Below are positions 8,086-16,646 of a DNA stretch of 38,196 nucleotides, in pieces. Source of the DNA: Prevotella sp. (GTDB taxonomy: Bacteria; Bacteroidota; Bacteroidia; Bacteroidales; Bacteroidaceae); contig JAFRQC010000029.1 in NCBI GenBank assembly GCA_017428805.1, positions 1 to 38,196 on the forward strand, in the 5' to 3' direction. Below the pieces are notes generated by a model. The model was not told where the DNA came from. It ran no database searches and saw only the letters and a program-made list of their open reading frames with translations. Position numbers and translations under genes: made by a program. Position 1 is the stretch's first letter. Every line of letters begins with the position of its first letter.

Positions 8086-10035
8086 TTAAATATCCAAGGC
8101 GGCGTGGTAGGCTTCGTAGATGGCCTTGGTGATGTTGGCGGGACGGACACAGTCGCCTACCTCACGGACAAACGGGGCACAGCGGCGGAGGGCATCGACA
8201 TCGGCACGGTTGGCACGCTGGCCAAGGGCGCAGATGACCGTCTTGCCAGGAACAAGCACCTCGTTGCCGTCCTTATCCTTGCAGATGACACCATCGGCAG
8301 TAATCTTCTGACCTATATATTCAGTATGGGCCGTTGAGAACTCGGCCACCTTGCGCATCAGAATGGGACGCTGGCGGATGTTACAGTCAGCAGCCAGGGT
8401 GTCGCGCATTTCAACCAACTCCACCTTCTTGCCCTCCATACCCAGATGGATGGCACACTCGCAACCAGCAAGACCACCGCCAAGCACAACCACGCTATCG
8501 CCGACCTTATCCTTATTAAGATAATACTCGTTGACGATGATCACATTATCAGCATCGATACCAGGAATAGGCGGAACGAGCGGCGTGGAACCCACAGCCA
8601 GGATCAGCGCATCGACGCCCTCTTTCTCCACATACTCAGGCGTAACGGTGGTATTCAAGCGAATCTCCACACCCTCATCCTTGGCCTGACGCTCAAGGAC
8701 AACACCCAGTTCATACATCTCATACTTGAACGGGAGAGCCTGTTCCGACTTCAGGATACCGCCTACCTTGTCCGTCTTCTCGCAGAGAATCACCTGATGC
8801 CCACGCTGGGCAGCCGTAATGGCAGCCTTGAGTCCGGCAACGCCGGCACCCACCACCATCACCTTTTTGCTCTGACGGGCAGGCAGAACCTCCATACCTT
8901 CTATCTCACGACCAATCAACGGATTGACGGCACAACGACGGGTGAAGGTCACAGGGCGCTCAGCCATACAGGTGTAACAACGCAGACACTTAACGATACG
9001 GTCTTCCTGTCCAGCCATCACCTTCTGCGGATGGAACGGGTCAGCCAGCAACTGACGAGCCATATACACCACATCGGCCTTTCCCTCGGCGATGATACGC
9101 TCCATCTGCTCAGGATCGCTCAGCGCACCAATCGTAGCCACAGGCTTCTTCACGTGCTTCTTAATCTCTGCAGCCAGCCATACGTTCACGCCGTGCTCAT
9201 CGAACATCGGCGGCGTGGTGTTGAAGAAGCCGAACTGATAGGAACCTGCTGAAACGTGGATCAGATCGACAAACTCTTCGACTGCCTGAGCAATCTTGAT
9301 GCCGTCCTCAATACCGTAACCGCCATCGAACAGTTCACTTCCGCTGAGACGCACCTCAACTGGGAAGCCTGGACCTACGGCATTGCGTACTGAGGCAAGC
9401 ACCTCACGGACGATGCGGATACGGTTCTCCAGAGAGCCTCCGTACTCGTCAGTACGATGATTCAGATAGGGCGAGAGGAACTGATGCAACAGCCAGCCGT
9501 GACCTGCGTGAACCATAATCATCTCATAGCCGGCACGCTTACAGAGAGCAGCCTTTTCGCCGTATGCCTTCACAATGTCGGCAATCTGTTCCTTGGATAG
9601 TGCCTTTACAGGACGGCCATCAGGACGAGTGCCGTCGCTGGGGCTCCATTGGTTCAGGCTTGCCTTCTTATTCTTGTCAGACATATACGTTCCGGCATAC
9701 TGGCCAGAGTGCGAAAGTTCGATGCTTGGCACAGCCCCGTGCCGACGGATGGCATCAGCCACGAAGGTATGAGCAGCAAGACATCCGACCGTCTCAAGAT
9801 CAAGATGAAGCATATGGCTGCCATCGGTTTCAGGATGAACCACGAGTTCGCTGACGGTAACGGCAGCCGCACCGCCTTTGGCACGAAGTTCATAGAAGCC
9901 CTGTGTACGGGGTCCCGGACAGCAATCGGCAGTAATGTCTGTTGCACCCATTGGGGCGGAGAAGATTCTATTACGAAACGTCACCTTACCCAACTGGATA
10001 GGGCTTGTGAGATGGGGGTATTTGTTATTATCCAT
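8086..10035 (-). CDS. NADH:flavin oxidoreductase / 2,4-dienoyl-CoA reductase-like (OYE + Fe-S + FAD), 649 aa
   Basis: Residues 1-340 form an old-yellow-enzyme TIM barrel for FMN: PMGATD near the start, HAGHGWLLHQFLSPYLNHR and DEYGGSLENR in the active-site region. A cysteine set (CLRCYTCM ... RRC, about residues 345-365) would bind a 4Fe-4S cluster. The rest holds two dinucleotide folds, VVGAGVAGLKAA for FAD and VVLGGGLAGCE for NAD(P)H. This layout matches 2,4-dienoyl-CoA reductase, enoate reductase and the bile-acid enzymes BaiCD/BaiH, which reduce activated C=C bonds with electrons passed from NAD(P)H through FAD, Fe-S and FMN. The length is normal for the family. The natural substrate cannot be told from sequence. 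It stands alone on the minus strand. Confidence 0.88.
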   Translation of the reverse strand: MDNNKYPHLTSPIQLGKVTFRNRIFSAPMGATDITADCCPGPRTQGFYELRAKGGAAAVTVSELVVHPETDGSHMLHLDLETVGCLAAHTFVADAIRRHGAVPSIELSHSGQYAGTYMSDKNKKASLNQWSPSDGTRPDGRPVKALSKEQIADIVKAYGEKAALCKRAGYEMIMVHAGHGWLLHQFLSPYLNHRTDEYGGSLENRIRIVREVLASVRNAVGPGFPVEVRLSGSELFDGGYGIEDGIKIAQAVEEFVDLIHVSAGSYQFGFFNTTPPMFDEHGVNVWLAAEIKKHVKKPVATIGALSDPEQMERIIAEGKADVVYMARQLLADPFHPQKVMAGQEDRIVKCLRCYTCMAERPVTFTRRCAVNPLIGREIEGMEVLPARQSKKVMVVGAGVAGLKAAITAAQRGHQVILCEKTDKVGGILKSEQALPFKYEMYELGVVLERQAKDEGVEIRLNTTVTPEYVEKEGVDALILAVGSTPLVPPIPGIDADNVIIVNEYYLNKDKVGDSVVVLGGGLAGCECAIHLGMEGKKVELVEMRDTLAADCNIRQRPILMRKVAEFSTAHTEYIGQKITADGVICKDKDGNEVLVPGKTVICALGQRANRADVDALRRCAPFVREVGDCVRPANITKAIYEAYHAALDI

Positions 10036-10058
10036 ATTGTATTTTGTTTTTAGTGCTA

Positions 10059-10091
10059 CAAAAGTACAAACTTTCTTTCATTCTTGCAAAT
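10059..10091 (-). promoter_or_regulatory. Promoter of the flavin oxidoreductase gene
   Basis: On the minus strand TTTG (10088-10091), a 21-base spacer and TACTTTTG (10059-10066) fit the phylum's promoter pattern. The start codon at 10035 lies about 24 bases downstream. It is divergent from the tRNA promoter at 10128. Confidence 0.6.
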
Positions 10092-10127
10092 TATTAACAT
10101 ACTATTTCTAAATAATTGATAAATTGT

Positions 10128-10158
10128 TTGGTGGTTTGGGGAAATAGGCGTACCTTTG
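10128..10158 (+). promoter_or_regulatory. Promoter upstream of tRNA-Leu
   Basis: TTTG (10128-10131), exactly 19 bases, and TACCTTTG (10151-10158) are a consensus primary-sigma promoter. It would drive the tRNA at 10269 and possibly the lipoprotein gene after it. Confidence 0.75.
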
Positions 10159-10242
10159 CAGGCGCAAATATAAATTGCGCCTGCGAGGATTGGCTGCACC
10201 TCAGCAAAGAGCGAGCTCTCTGCATTCGGTTTGCACAATCCT
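10159..10242 (+). repeat. Two nested hairpins in the tRNA leader
   Basis: CAGGCGCAA (10159-10167) pairs perfectly with TTGCGCCTG (10175-10183) around a 7-base loop. A second fold-back has AGGATTG (10186-10192) opposite CAATCCT (10236-10242) with AGAG-CGAG-CTCT (10208-10219) at its centre. They lie between the promoter and the tRNA and may be part of the pre-tRNA leader. Confidence 0.65.
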
Positions 10243-10268
10243 TGTCAGCCGCAAAACCGTAAAGGTGG

Positions 10269-10354
10269 GCCGCAATGGTGGAATTGGTAGACACGAGGGA
10301 CTTAAAATCCCTTGACCCGAAACGGTCGTGCGGGTTCGAGTCCCGCTCGCGGCA
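10269..10354 (+). tRNA. tRNA-Leu(UAA)
   Basis: The 86-base sequence folds as a class II tRNA. The D-arm reads TGGTGGAATTGGTAGACACG, the anticodon arm AGGGA-CTTAAAA-TCCCT gives anticodon TAA, and the long variable arm (TTGACCCGAAACGGTCG) and T-arm GCGGG-TTCGAGT-CCCGC follow. The acceptor stem GCCGCAA pairs with TCGCGGC except for one A-C mismatch at the sixth pair. The discriminator base is A. A full CCA is not encoded (the DNA continues CCT), so it must be added enzymatically. It decodes UUA and, by wobble, UUG. Confidence 0.95.
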
Positions 10355-10413
10355 CCTTCACCCCCTACTATGAACCACAGATGATAAAATTCAAAACAAA
10401 CATAAAACCCAAC

Positions 10414-12075
10414 ATGAACAAGAAAAGTATTTTTCTCCTGTCGGCAGCATCTATGATGCTCTTTGCTTCCTGCTCTAAACTGGGAGCCCTTTCAGCCGAC
10501 AACTTCACCGTGAACCCTAATCCGCTTGAGACTCAGGCTGGTACAGTACCCGCAACCATCAATGGCCACTTCCCAGAGAAGTATATGAAGAAGAAGGCCG
10601 TGGTGACCGTCATTCCCGAATTGCGCTATGCCAACGGTGTGACCGTTCAGGGCAGCAGCGCCACCTTCCAGGGTGAGAACGTCGCCGGCAACGGTCAGAC
10701 TATTATGTATAAGGTGGGCGGCAACTACACGATGAAGACCAACTTCGCCTATGCCGACTGCAACAAGGCAGATATGTACCTGACCTTCAACGCCAGCATC
10801 GGCAACAAGAAGTTCGACGTGCCTGCCGTGAAGGTGGCCGACGGCATCATCGCCACATCGGAACTCTATAAGAGAACCCTCGCTACGGCTACTCCCGCTC
10901 TGGCCCTCGACGGCTACCAGCGCATCAACAAGAAGAAGCAGGAGGCCAATATCAAGTTCCTCATCCAGCAGGCCACACTCCGTAAAAGTGAGCTGAAGAA
11001 CAACTCCGTGCAGGAGTTCATCAGACTGCTGACCCAGATCAACAACGACCACGAGAAGCTTGCCTTGGAGAATGTCGAGGTGAGTGCCTTCGCCTCTCCT
11101 GATGGCGGTATGGACCTGAACGACAAGCTCGCCGGACAGCGTCAGAAGGTGACGGAGCAGTACGTAAATCAGGAGCTGAAGAAGCTGAAGATGAACGCCA
11201 ACGTCGATGCCAACTACACGGCTGAGGACTGGGACGGCTTCCAGCAGCTGGTGCAGGCCAGCGATATCCAGGACAAGGATGTTATCCTGCGAGTTCTTTC
11301 TATGTATCAGGATCCTCAGGAGCGTGAGCAGCAGATTCGCAACATCTCTCAGGCCTTCCGTGAGCTGGCTGACGGCATCCTGCCCCAGCTGCGCCGTTCG
11401 CGCCTGACCGTCAATTACGAAACCATCGGCCGCAGCGATGAGCAGATTGCCCAGCAGATCGTGAACGACCCCGCCCAGCTGAACATCGAAGAGCTGCTCT
11501 ATGGTGCAGCCCAGAAGAGCAACGCCAACGAGGCAGAGGCTGTCTATCAGACTGCCACAAAGGTCTATCCCAACGATGCCCGTGCTTATAACAACATCGC
11601 CACCATCGAGTATGCCAAGGGTAACTACGACCTGGCCAACGAGTACATCAAGAAGGCTCAGGCTGTGAACGGTGCGCTGCCTGAGGCCAGTGCCAACCTC
11701 GGACTGCTGGCTCTGAAGAACGGCGATGTGGCTGCAGCAGAGAACCTGATTGCCAGCGCTACTGATGCCAACGGCCTGCAGGAGGTGCTCGGCAACCTGA
11801 ACCTCGCCAAGGGCAACTACGCTCAGGCTGAGAGGGACTTCGGACAGATCTGCTCTAACAGTGCCGCTCTAGCCCAGATTCTGAACAAGAACTACGCAAC
11901 GGCAGAGAACACGCTGAAGTTCATCAAGAACCCCGATGCTACCACAGACTATCTGAAAGCCATCCTCGCTTCCCGTCTGGGTAACAAGGCTGATGCCGCT
12001 GCTGCGCTGAACGCCGCCATTGCAAAGGATCCGACGCTCGCCAGCTATGCTGACAACGACCTGGAATTGAAGTAA
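10414..12075 (+). CDS. TPR-containing lipoprotein with OmpA-like stretch, 553 aa
   Basis: The frame is open into the tRNA, but the ATG at 10414 gives a proper lipoprotein signal (MNKKSIFLLSAASMMLFASC, lipobox LFASC). The N-terminal third is beta-rich. A middle segment (VEVSAFASPDGGMDLNDKLAGQRQ) resembles the peptidoglycan-binding OmpA-C motif in which 'ASPEG..NL.LS..RA' recurs. The C-terminal 190 residues hold tetratricopeptide-like pairs of helices (NDARAYNNIATIEYAKGNYD, LPEASANLGLLALKNGDVAA). It is probably an outer-membrane-anchored structural or assembly protein. Base composition is more GC-rich and regular than its neighbours, typical of a strongly expressed gene. It lies 60 bases after tRNA-Leu. 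Confidence 0.78.
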   Translation: MNKKSIFLLSAASMMLFASCSKLGALSADNFTVNPNPLETQAGTVPATINGHFPEKYMKKKAVVTVIPELRYANGVTVQGSSATFQGENVAGNGQTIMYKVGGNYTMKTNFAYADCNKADMYLTFNASIGNKKFDVPAVKVADGIIATSELYKRTLATATPALALDGYQRINKKKQEANIKFLIQQATLRKSELKNNSVQEFIRLLTQINNDHEKLALENVEVSAFASPDGGMDLNDKLAGQRQKVTEQYVNQELKKLKMNANVDANYTAEDWDGFQQLVQASDIQDKDVILRVLSMYQDPQEREQQIRNISQAFRELADGILPQLRRSRLTVNYETIGRSDEQIAQQIVNDPAQLNIEELLYGAAQKSNANEAEAVYQTATKVYPNDARAYNNIATIEYAKGNYDLANEYIKKAQAVNGALPEASANLGLLALKNGDVAAAENLIASATDANGLQEVLGNLNLAKGNYAQAERDFGQICSNSAALAQILNKNYATAENTLKFIKNPDATTDYLKAILASRLGNKADAAAALNAAIAKDPTLASYADNDLELK

Positions 12076-12226
12076 GGGTGAAAAGGTAAAGAAGTGAAAG
12101 GGTGAAAAAACGAAAAGGCAATGAGTGAGAAGTATAGAATCAAAGACAATAAGAAATGGTGGCAGAGATTGTTGCCGTTGCTTGTCACTCTTCACCTTTT
12201 CACCTTTTCACTTTTTCACCTTTCCT
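12076..12226. repeat. Fold-back of GGTGAAAA / TTTTCACC units around a start codon
   Basis: The gap 12076-12120 is made of GGTGAAAA-like words, and 12187-12226 of their complement. Within the latter, four 8-base units (CACCTTTT, CACCTTTT, CACTTTTT, CACCTTTC; 12193-12224) run in tandem. The two arms could pair over a loop of about 65 bases that contains the ATG at 12121. Confidence 0.75.
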
Positions 12227-13194
12227 GTGGAAACGACCGTCAGACCTTCCTCTTGGAAGGAACCTTCAAGGGTTTCAATCAGGGAGATCTCTATATTTAT
12301 GGTGTGAACGGCACCCATAAGCTTGATACCATCAGCGTGGTGAAAGGTACTTTCCACTATGAAATACCACTGGAGGAACCTGTCACCTTCGCGCTGGTCT
12401 TCCCAAACTTCTCTGAACTGCCCGTCTTCGGGGAGCCTCGGGCTGAAGTGGAGATTGAAGGCGACGCCTCGCATCTGAAGGAAACCAAGATCAGCGGCAC
12501 AGAACTGAACGAGGCAATGACCAGCTTCCGCCTGAAGACCAGTCAGATGACACCTCCCGAAGCTGCTCAGGCTGCTGAGGCCTTCATCAAGGAGAATCCC
12601 GCCTCGCCCATCTCCCTATACCTATTAAATAAATACTTCACCCAGACGCCAAAGCCAGACTACAAGAAAGCCATCGCGCTGATTACCGAACTGCGTAAGG
12701 CACAGCCCGATGAGCCTTCGCTGAAAGGTCTGTCTGAGAAGATGAAAGGTGTGGAGAATCTCAGAGACGGTGCCACGCTCCCCAGCTTCACCGCCAAGGA
12801 CATCAACGGCAAGACCGTCAAGTCGTCAGATCTGAATGCCCCCGTAAACGTCATCTATACCTGGGCCAAATGGAACTACGAGAGCGTGAATATGCAACGG
12901 CAACTGGCCTACTTCCAGAAACAGTATAAGGACAAGATCAAGTTTTTGGGCATCTGCGTGGACGTTGACGTAAAAGGCTGCAGGCAGACGGCCGAGAAGG
13001 ACTCCGTGAAATGGAGTACCATCAACGACAGGAAGTTGTGGGAGAGTCCGTTGGTACAGCAACTCGGACTGTCATATATCCCGGACAACATCGTCACGGA
13101 CAGCAAGGGAAAGATCATCACCCACACGCTGAAAGCCTTCGATCTGCAAGACAAACTCAGAGATTTGCTAAAAGACAAAGACAAGTCCCCCTGA
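12121..13194 (+). CDS. DUF4369/thioredoxin-like lipoprotein without redox cysteines
   Basis: The protein has 357 residues. A long basic N-tip precedes a hydrophobic core (LLPLLVTLHLFTFSLFHLSC) ending in a lipobox-like Cys; most of that core is encoded by the 8-base repeat. Residues 40-150 resemble DUF4369 (FLLEGTFKGFNQGDLYIYG), the N-terminal domain of Bacteroidota TlpA/AhpC-type proteins. From about 215 comes a thioredoxin fold (ATLPSFTAKDINGKTV, VNVIYTWAKWNYESVN, FLGICVDVD). At the place where relatives have W-C-x-x-C the sequence is WAKWNYES, so both catalytic cysteines are absent and disulfide chemistry is unlikely. It sits 45 bases after the TPR lipoprotein and could share its transcript. 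Confidence 0.82.
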   Translation: MSEKYRIKDNKKWWQRLLPLLVTLHLFTFSLFHLSCGNDRQTFLLEGTFKGFNQGDLYIYGVNGTHKLDTISVVKGTFHYEIPLEEPVTFALVFPNFSELPVFGEPRAEVEIEGDASHLKETKISGTELNEAMTSFRLKTSQMTPPEAAQAAEAFIKENPASPISLYLLNKYFTQTPKPDYKKAIALITELRKAQPDEPSLKGLSEKMKGVENLRDGATLPSFTAKDINGKTVKSSDLNAPVNVIYTWAKWNYESVNMQRQLAYFQKQYKDKIKFLGICVDVDVKGCRQTAEKDSVKWSTINDRKLWESPLVQQLGLSYIPDNIVTDSKGKIITHTLKAFDLQDKLRDLLKDKDKSP

Positions 13195-13242
13195 CGAATG
13201 ATCCCTTGTTAATTAGCCAAAGTCAATTTTAAATTAAATACT

Positions 13243-14790
13243 ATGTTAGTAAAAACCTATTGTGCAGAAGTCATGGGCCTGGAGGCCACAACGATCACCA
13301 TCGAGGTGAACATGACACGAGGCGTGCAGTTTCATCTGTCAGGCCTGGCTGATACAGCCGTGAAAGAGAGTTATGACCGTATCCGTGCAGCTATCGCCAA
13401 CAACGGCTTCAAGCCGCCCACCGCCGATCTCACCATCAACCTCTCACCTGCCGACATCCGGAAGGAAGGCAGCGGCTACGACCTGCCGCTGGCCATCGGC
13501 ATCCTCGCAGCCCACGGAAAGGTCAGCGAGTCGATGCTGGGTGATTATATGATGATTGGTGAGTTGGGACTCGACGGCAAGTTGAAGCCTATCAGCGGTG
13601 TGCTCTCCGTCGCCATCCGTGCCCGTAAGGAGAAGTTCAAGGGGCTGATTGTGCCTCAGGACAATGTGCGTGAAGCGGCGGTGGTGAACCAGTTGGAAGT
13701 GTTTGGGATGAACGGTTTGGCCGATGTCATCAGTTTCTTCAATGGCAGCACCCTCTACGAGCCCACCTTTGTCGATACCCGCAAGGAGTTTTACGAACAA
13801 CAGTGTTCCTTCGACCTCGACTTTGCCGACGTGAAAGGTCAGGAGGGAGTGAAGCGTGCTTTGGAGATAGCTGCAGCAGGAAGCCACAATGTGATTATGA
13901 TCGGCGCTCCTGGCAGCGGTAAGTCGATGATGGCCAAGCGTCTTCCTGGCATCTTGCCGCCCCTCACTTTGGCGGAGAGTCTGGAGACCACGCAGATTCA
14001 TTCCGTAGCAGGCAAACTCACCAGTGGGACATCGCTCATCTCACAGCGTCCCTTCCGCAGTCCTCATCATACCGTGTCGCAGGTGGCGATGACGGGAGGC
14101 GGCAACAGAGCCTTGCCTGGGGAAGTCAGTATGGCCCATAATGGGGTCCTCTTTTGTGATGAGCTCACAGAGTTCAACAAGAGCACGCTCGAAGTGCTGC
14201 GACAGCCGTTGGAAGACCGTAAGATCACCATCAGCAGAGCCAGATATACGGTTGAGTATCCCTGTTCTTTTATGTTCGTCGCCTCAATGAATCCTTGCCC
14301 CTGTGGCTATTATGGCGATCCGACGCACCATTGTGTCTGTACGCCAGGCCAGATTAGTCGGTATCTCTCTAAGATCAGCGGCCCCCTTCTTGACAGGATC
14401 GACCTCCATTGCGAGGTTTCCGTAGTGCCCTTCGCCCAGCTTTCCGAGATGAAACCCGGTGAGCCAAGCAGCGTTATCCGTGAACGTGTCATCAAGGCCC
14501 GTCAGATTCAGGAGGAGCGTTACAAAAATTATAAGGATATCCACTGCAATGCCCAGATGACCGAGCGGATGATCCACCAGTATGCTGAGCCCGATGCCCA
14601 GAGCCTCAATATGCTCCGTACAGCGATGGAGCGCCTAAGTCTCTCCGCCCGTGCTTACAGCCGCATCCTTAAGGTGGCCCGTACCATCGCCGACCTCGAG
14701 GGAACGGAGCACATCCAAAGCCACCATATCGCCGAGGCCATCGGTTATCGCAGTCTGGACCGTGGTGACTGGGCAGAACGAGGGGGATGA
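13243..14790 (+). CDS. comM: YifB/ComM-family Mg-chelatase-like AAA+ ATPase
   Basis: The 515-residue length is normal for the family. The N-terminal ChlI-like domain (YCAEVMGLEATTITIEVNM, GLADTAVKESYDRIRAA) is followed by the AAA+ core: Walker A GAPGSGKS near residue 225, Walker B VLFCDELTEF near 305, and the family's zinc-like CPCGYYGDPTHHCVC segment near 350. The C-terminal helical domain (YSRILKVARTIADL) is complete. In naturally transformable bacteria ComM is a branch-migration helicase that widens integrated single-stranded DNA; in others its role is less clear. It is transcribed with the plus-strand genes around it. Confidence 0.92.
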   Translation: MLVKTYCAEVMGLEATTITIEVNMTRGVQFHLSGLADTAVKESYDRIRAAIANNGFKPPTADLTINLSPADIRKEGSGYDLPLAIGILAAHGKVSESMLGDYMMIGELGLDGKLKPISGVLSVAIRARKEKFKGLIVPQDNVREAAVVNQLEVFGMNGLADVISFFNGSTLYEPTFVDTRKEFYEQQCSFDLDFADVKGQEGVKRALEIAAAGSHNVIMIGAPGSGKSMMAKRLPGILPPLTLAESLETTQIHSVAGKLTSGTSLISQRPFRSPHHTVSQVAMTGGGNRALPGEVSMAHNGVLFCDELTEFNKSTLEVLRQPLEDRKITISRARYTVEYPCSFMFVASMNPCPCGYYGDPTHHCVCTPGQISRYLSKISGPLLDRIDLHCEVSVVPFAQLSEMKPGEPSSVIRERVIKARQIQEERYKNYKDIHCNAQMTERMIHQYAEPDAQSLNMLRTAMERLSLSARAYSRILKVARTIADLEGTEHIQSHHIAEAIGYRSLDRGDWAERGG

Positions 14791-14833
14791 TAAAATATTC
14801 GTGAATCGCGATGATTTTATCACAAATTATTTG

Positions 14834-14841
14834 TACCTTTG
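14834..14841 (+). promoter_or_regulatory. -7 box upstream of the uracil permease operon
   Basis: TACCTTTG at 14834-14841 is a consensus -7 element 40 bases before the permease ATG. I see no good TTTG at the expected distance, so only the -7 half is supported. Confidence 0.5.
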
Positions 14842-14881
14842 CACCCATAATTGTGAGACGGATTATAAAAACAAGAATAGG

Positions 14882-16216
14882 ATGAATGTAACAGAGAAGG
14901 AAGGCATCACAGATGCCAGACAACTGGGCATGCCCAAGTATGTCGTCTTGGGAATCCAGCATTTGTTTGCCATGTTCGGCGCTACTGTATTGGTGCCCGT
15001 GCTGACAGGTCTCTCCGTGTCGTCAACCCTGCTGTTTGCAGGCATCGGCACGCTGGTTTTCCACTTCGTGAGCAAGCTGCAGGTTCCTGCGTTCCTCGGC
15101 TCCTCGTTTGCGTTCTTAGGAGGCTATATGTCTGTGAAGACGCTGGGAGTAGAGCAAGGCATGGACGAAACGCTGGCACTGGACTATGCCTGTATTGGCG
15201 TCTTCTTCGCCGGACTGTGCTATTTCGTGATGGCTGGTCTCATCAAGTCGTTCGGCCTAGAGAAGATTCTGCGGTTCTTTCCACCTTTGGTGACGGGGCC
15301 GATGATTATCGCCATTGGTCTGGTGCTCTCAGGCAGTGCCATCCAGAACTGTGCCAGCAACTGGCCGTTGGCGATTGTGGCCCTCGCCACAGTCATCTTT
15401 TCCAGTGTGTGGGGCAAGGGTATTGTCAGGATCATCCCCATCCTATTGGGTGTCTTGGTGAGCTACACGCTAGCCGTGGTGACGGGTGAGGTGGACTTTG
15501 CGGCGATGAACGATGCCGCATGGATAGGACTGCCTTTCAGCAGGGAGCAGACCGTGTTGGCTGTCTTCGACAATATGGACACCACCTTCCTCGTATCAAC
15601 CATCATCGCCATCATGCCCATTGCCATTGCAACCATCATGGAGCACATTGGTGACATGTGTGCCATCTCATCCACCGTTGGCAAGGACTTCCTGAAGGAG
15701 CCCGGACTGCACCGCACATTGATGGGCGACGGTCTGGCTACAGCGCTGGCTTCGCTCTTCGGTGCACCAGCCAACACCACCTACGGCGAGAATACTGGTG
15801 TGCTGAACCTTACGAAAGTCTTCGACCCTGCCGTCATCCGCCTGGCAGCCGTCTTCGCCATAACGCTGTCCTTCTGTCCTAAGTTCGCCTGTCTCATCGG
15901 TTTGATGCCCACTGCCACCATCGGCGGTGTGAGCCTGATTCTCTACGGTATGATCTCTGCTGTCGGTGTGCGAAACCTGGTGGAGGACAGTGTGGACTTC
16001 AACTCTTCACGCAATGTCTTCGTGGCAGCCCTGATACTGGTGATTGCCATCGGTGTGAAATACGGAGCCAACGACAATGTGAGCATCGGTCCCATCCATT
16101 TTTCCGGACTAGCTCTCTCCGCTCTCGTGGGCGTCACGCTCAACGCCATCCTGCCCAACAAACTAGGTATGAAGATTAAGAGTGTTCACGGTAAGGAAGG
16201 ACACCCAAAATCATAA
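14882..16216 (+). CDS. uraA: Uracil-xanthine permease (NCS2 family)
   Basis: The ATG at 14882 follows a -7 promoter box and starts the conserved family N-terminus (MPKYVVLGIQHLFAMFGATVLVP); the frame is open further upstream only because it overlaps comM. The 444 residues contain the many hydrophobic helices of NCS2 nucleobase:proton symporters, the signature QHLFAMFGATVLVP, and the substrate-site phrase IMPIAIATIMEHIGD plus GAPANTTYGENTG. It imports uracil for salvage. The next gene starts 10 bases on, so it probably heads an operon with the Fur-family gene. Confidence 0.9.
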   Translation: MNVTEKEGITDARQLGMPKYVVLGIQHLFAMFGATVLVPVLTGLSVSSTLLFAGIGTLVFHFVSKLQVPAFLGSSFAFLGGYMSVKTLGVEQGMDETLALDYACIGVFFAGLCYFVMAGLIKSFGLEKILRFFPPLVTGPMIIAIGLVLSGSAIQNCASNWPLAIVALATVIFSSVWGKGIVRIIPILLGVLVSYTLAVVTGEVDFAAMNDAAWIGLPFSREQTVLAVFDNMDTTFLVSTIIAIMPIAIATIMEHIGDMCAISSTVGKDFLKEPGLHRTLMGDGLATALASLFGAPANTTYGENTGVLNLTKVFDPAVIRLAAVFAITLSFCPKFACLIGLMPTATIGGVSLILYGMISAVGVRNLVEDSVDFNSSRNVFVAALILVIAIGVKYGANDNVSIGPIHFSGLALSALVGVTLNAILPNKLGMKIKSVHGKEGHPKS

Positions 16217-16226
16217 ATGATTTGCT

Positions 16227-16646
16227 ATGAATGAGATGGAGTACGAAAAACTGTTAGTGGAGCACGGCATCAAGCCAACGGCTAACCGTATCCTGGTGGT
16301 CAAGGCGCTGGCCTCTTCGATGCAGCCGCTCTCACTGGCAGAACTGGAGCGCAGGATCATGACCATCGACAAGTCGAACGTGTTCCGTGCCCTGTCGCTG
16401 TTCCGTGAGCACCATCTCGTGCATGCTATCGAGGGCAGCGGTGATGGGACGCGCTACGAACTCTGCCACAGTCATGACCACGACCACGACGAGGATCAGC
16501 ATCCCCATTTCTTCTGTGAGGTATGTCAGCAGACGTATTGTCTGGACTATATGAACATGCCTGAGGTCACCCTGCCGCCGGGCTTTGAGCTTCGCACCGT
16601 CAATTTTATGCTGAAAGGAATATGTCCGCACTGCCGAGAGAAGTAA
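16227..16646 (+). CDS. Fur-family metal-dependent regulator, Zur-like
   Basis: The 139-residue protein has an N-terminal winged helix (KPTANRILVVKALASS, LAELERRIMTIDKSNVFRAL) and a C-terminal dimer domain. Metal ligands are visible: a His/Asp-rich stretch CHSHDHDHDEDQHPHF, the first zinc pair CEVC and the second CPHC near the end. The extra histidines and paired CxxC sites fit a zinc sensor (Zur) or a general Fur; Fe versus Zn cannot be settled. It starts 10 bases after the uracil permease and overlaps the next gene by 25 bases, so three genes are translationally linked. Confidence 0.82.
   Translation: MNEMEYEKLLVEHGIKPTANRILVVKALASSMQPLSLAELERRIMTIDKSNVFRALSLFREHHLVHAIEGSGDGTRYELCHSHDHDHDEDQHPHFFCEVCQQTYCLDYMNMPEVTLPPGFELRTVNFMLKGICPHCREK

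Noticed and set aside
8446..9252. A 268-codon plus-strand open frame
   Set aside because: Antisense to the well-supported flavin oxidoreductase; no domain and biased His/Thr/Leu composition.
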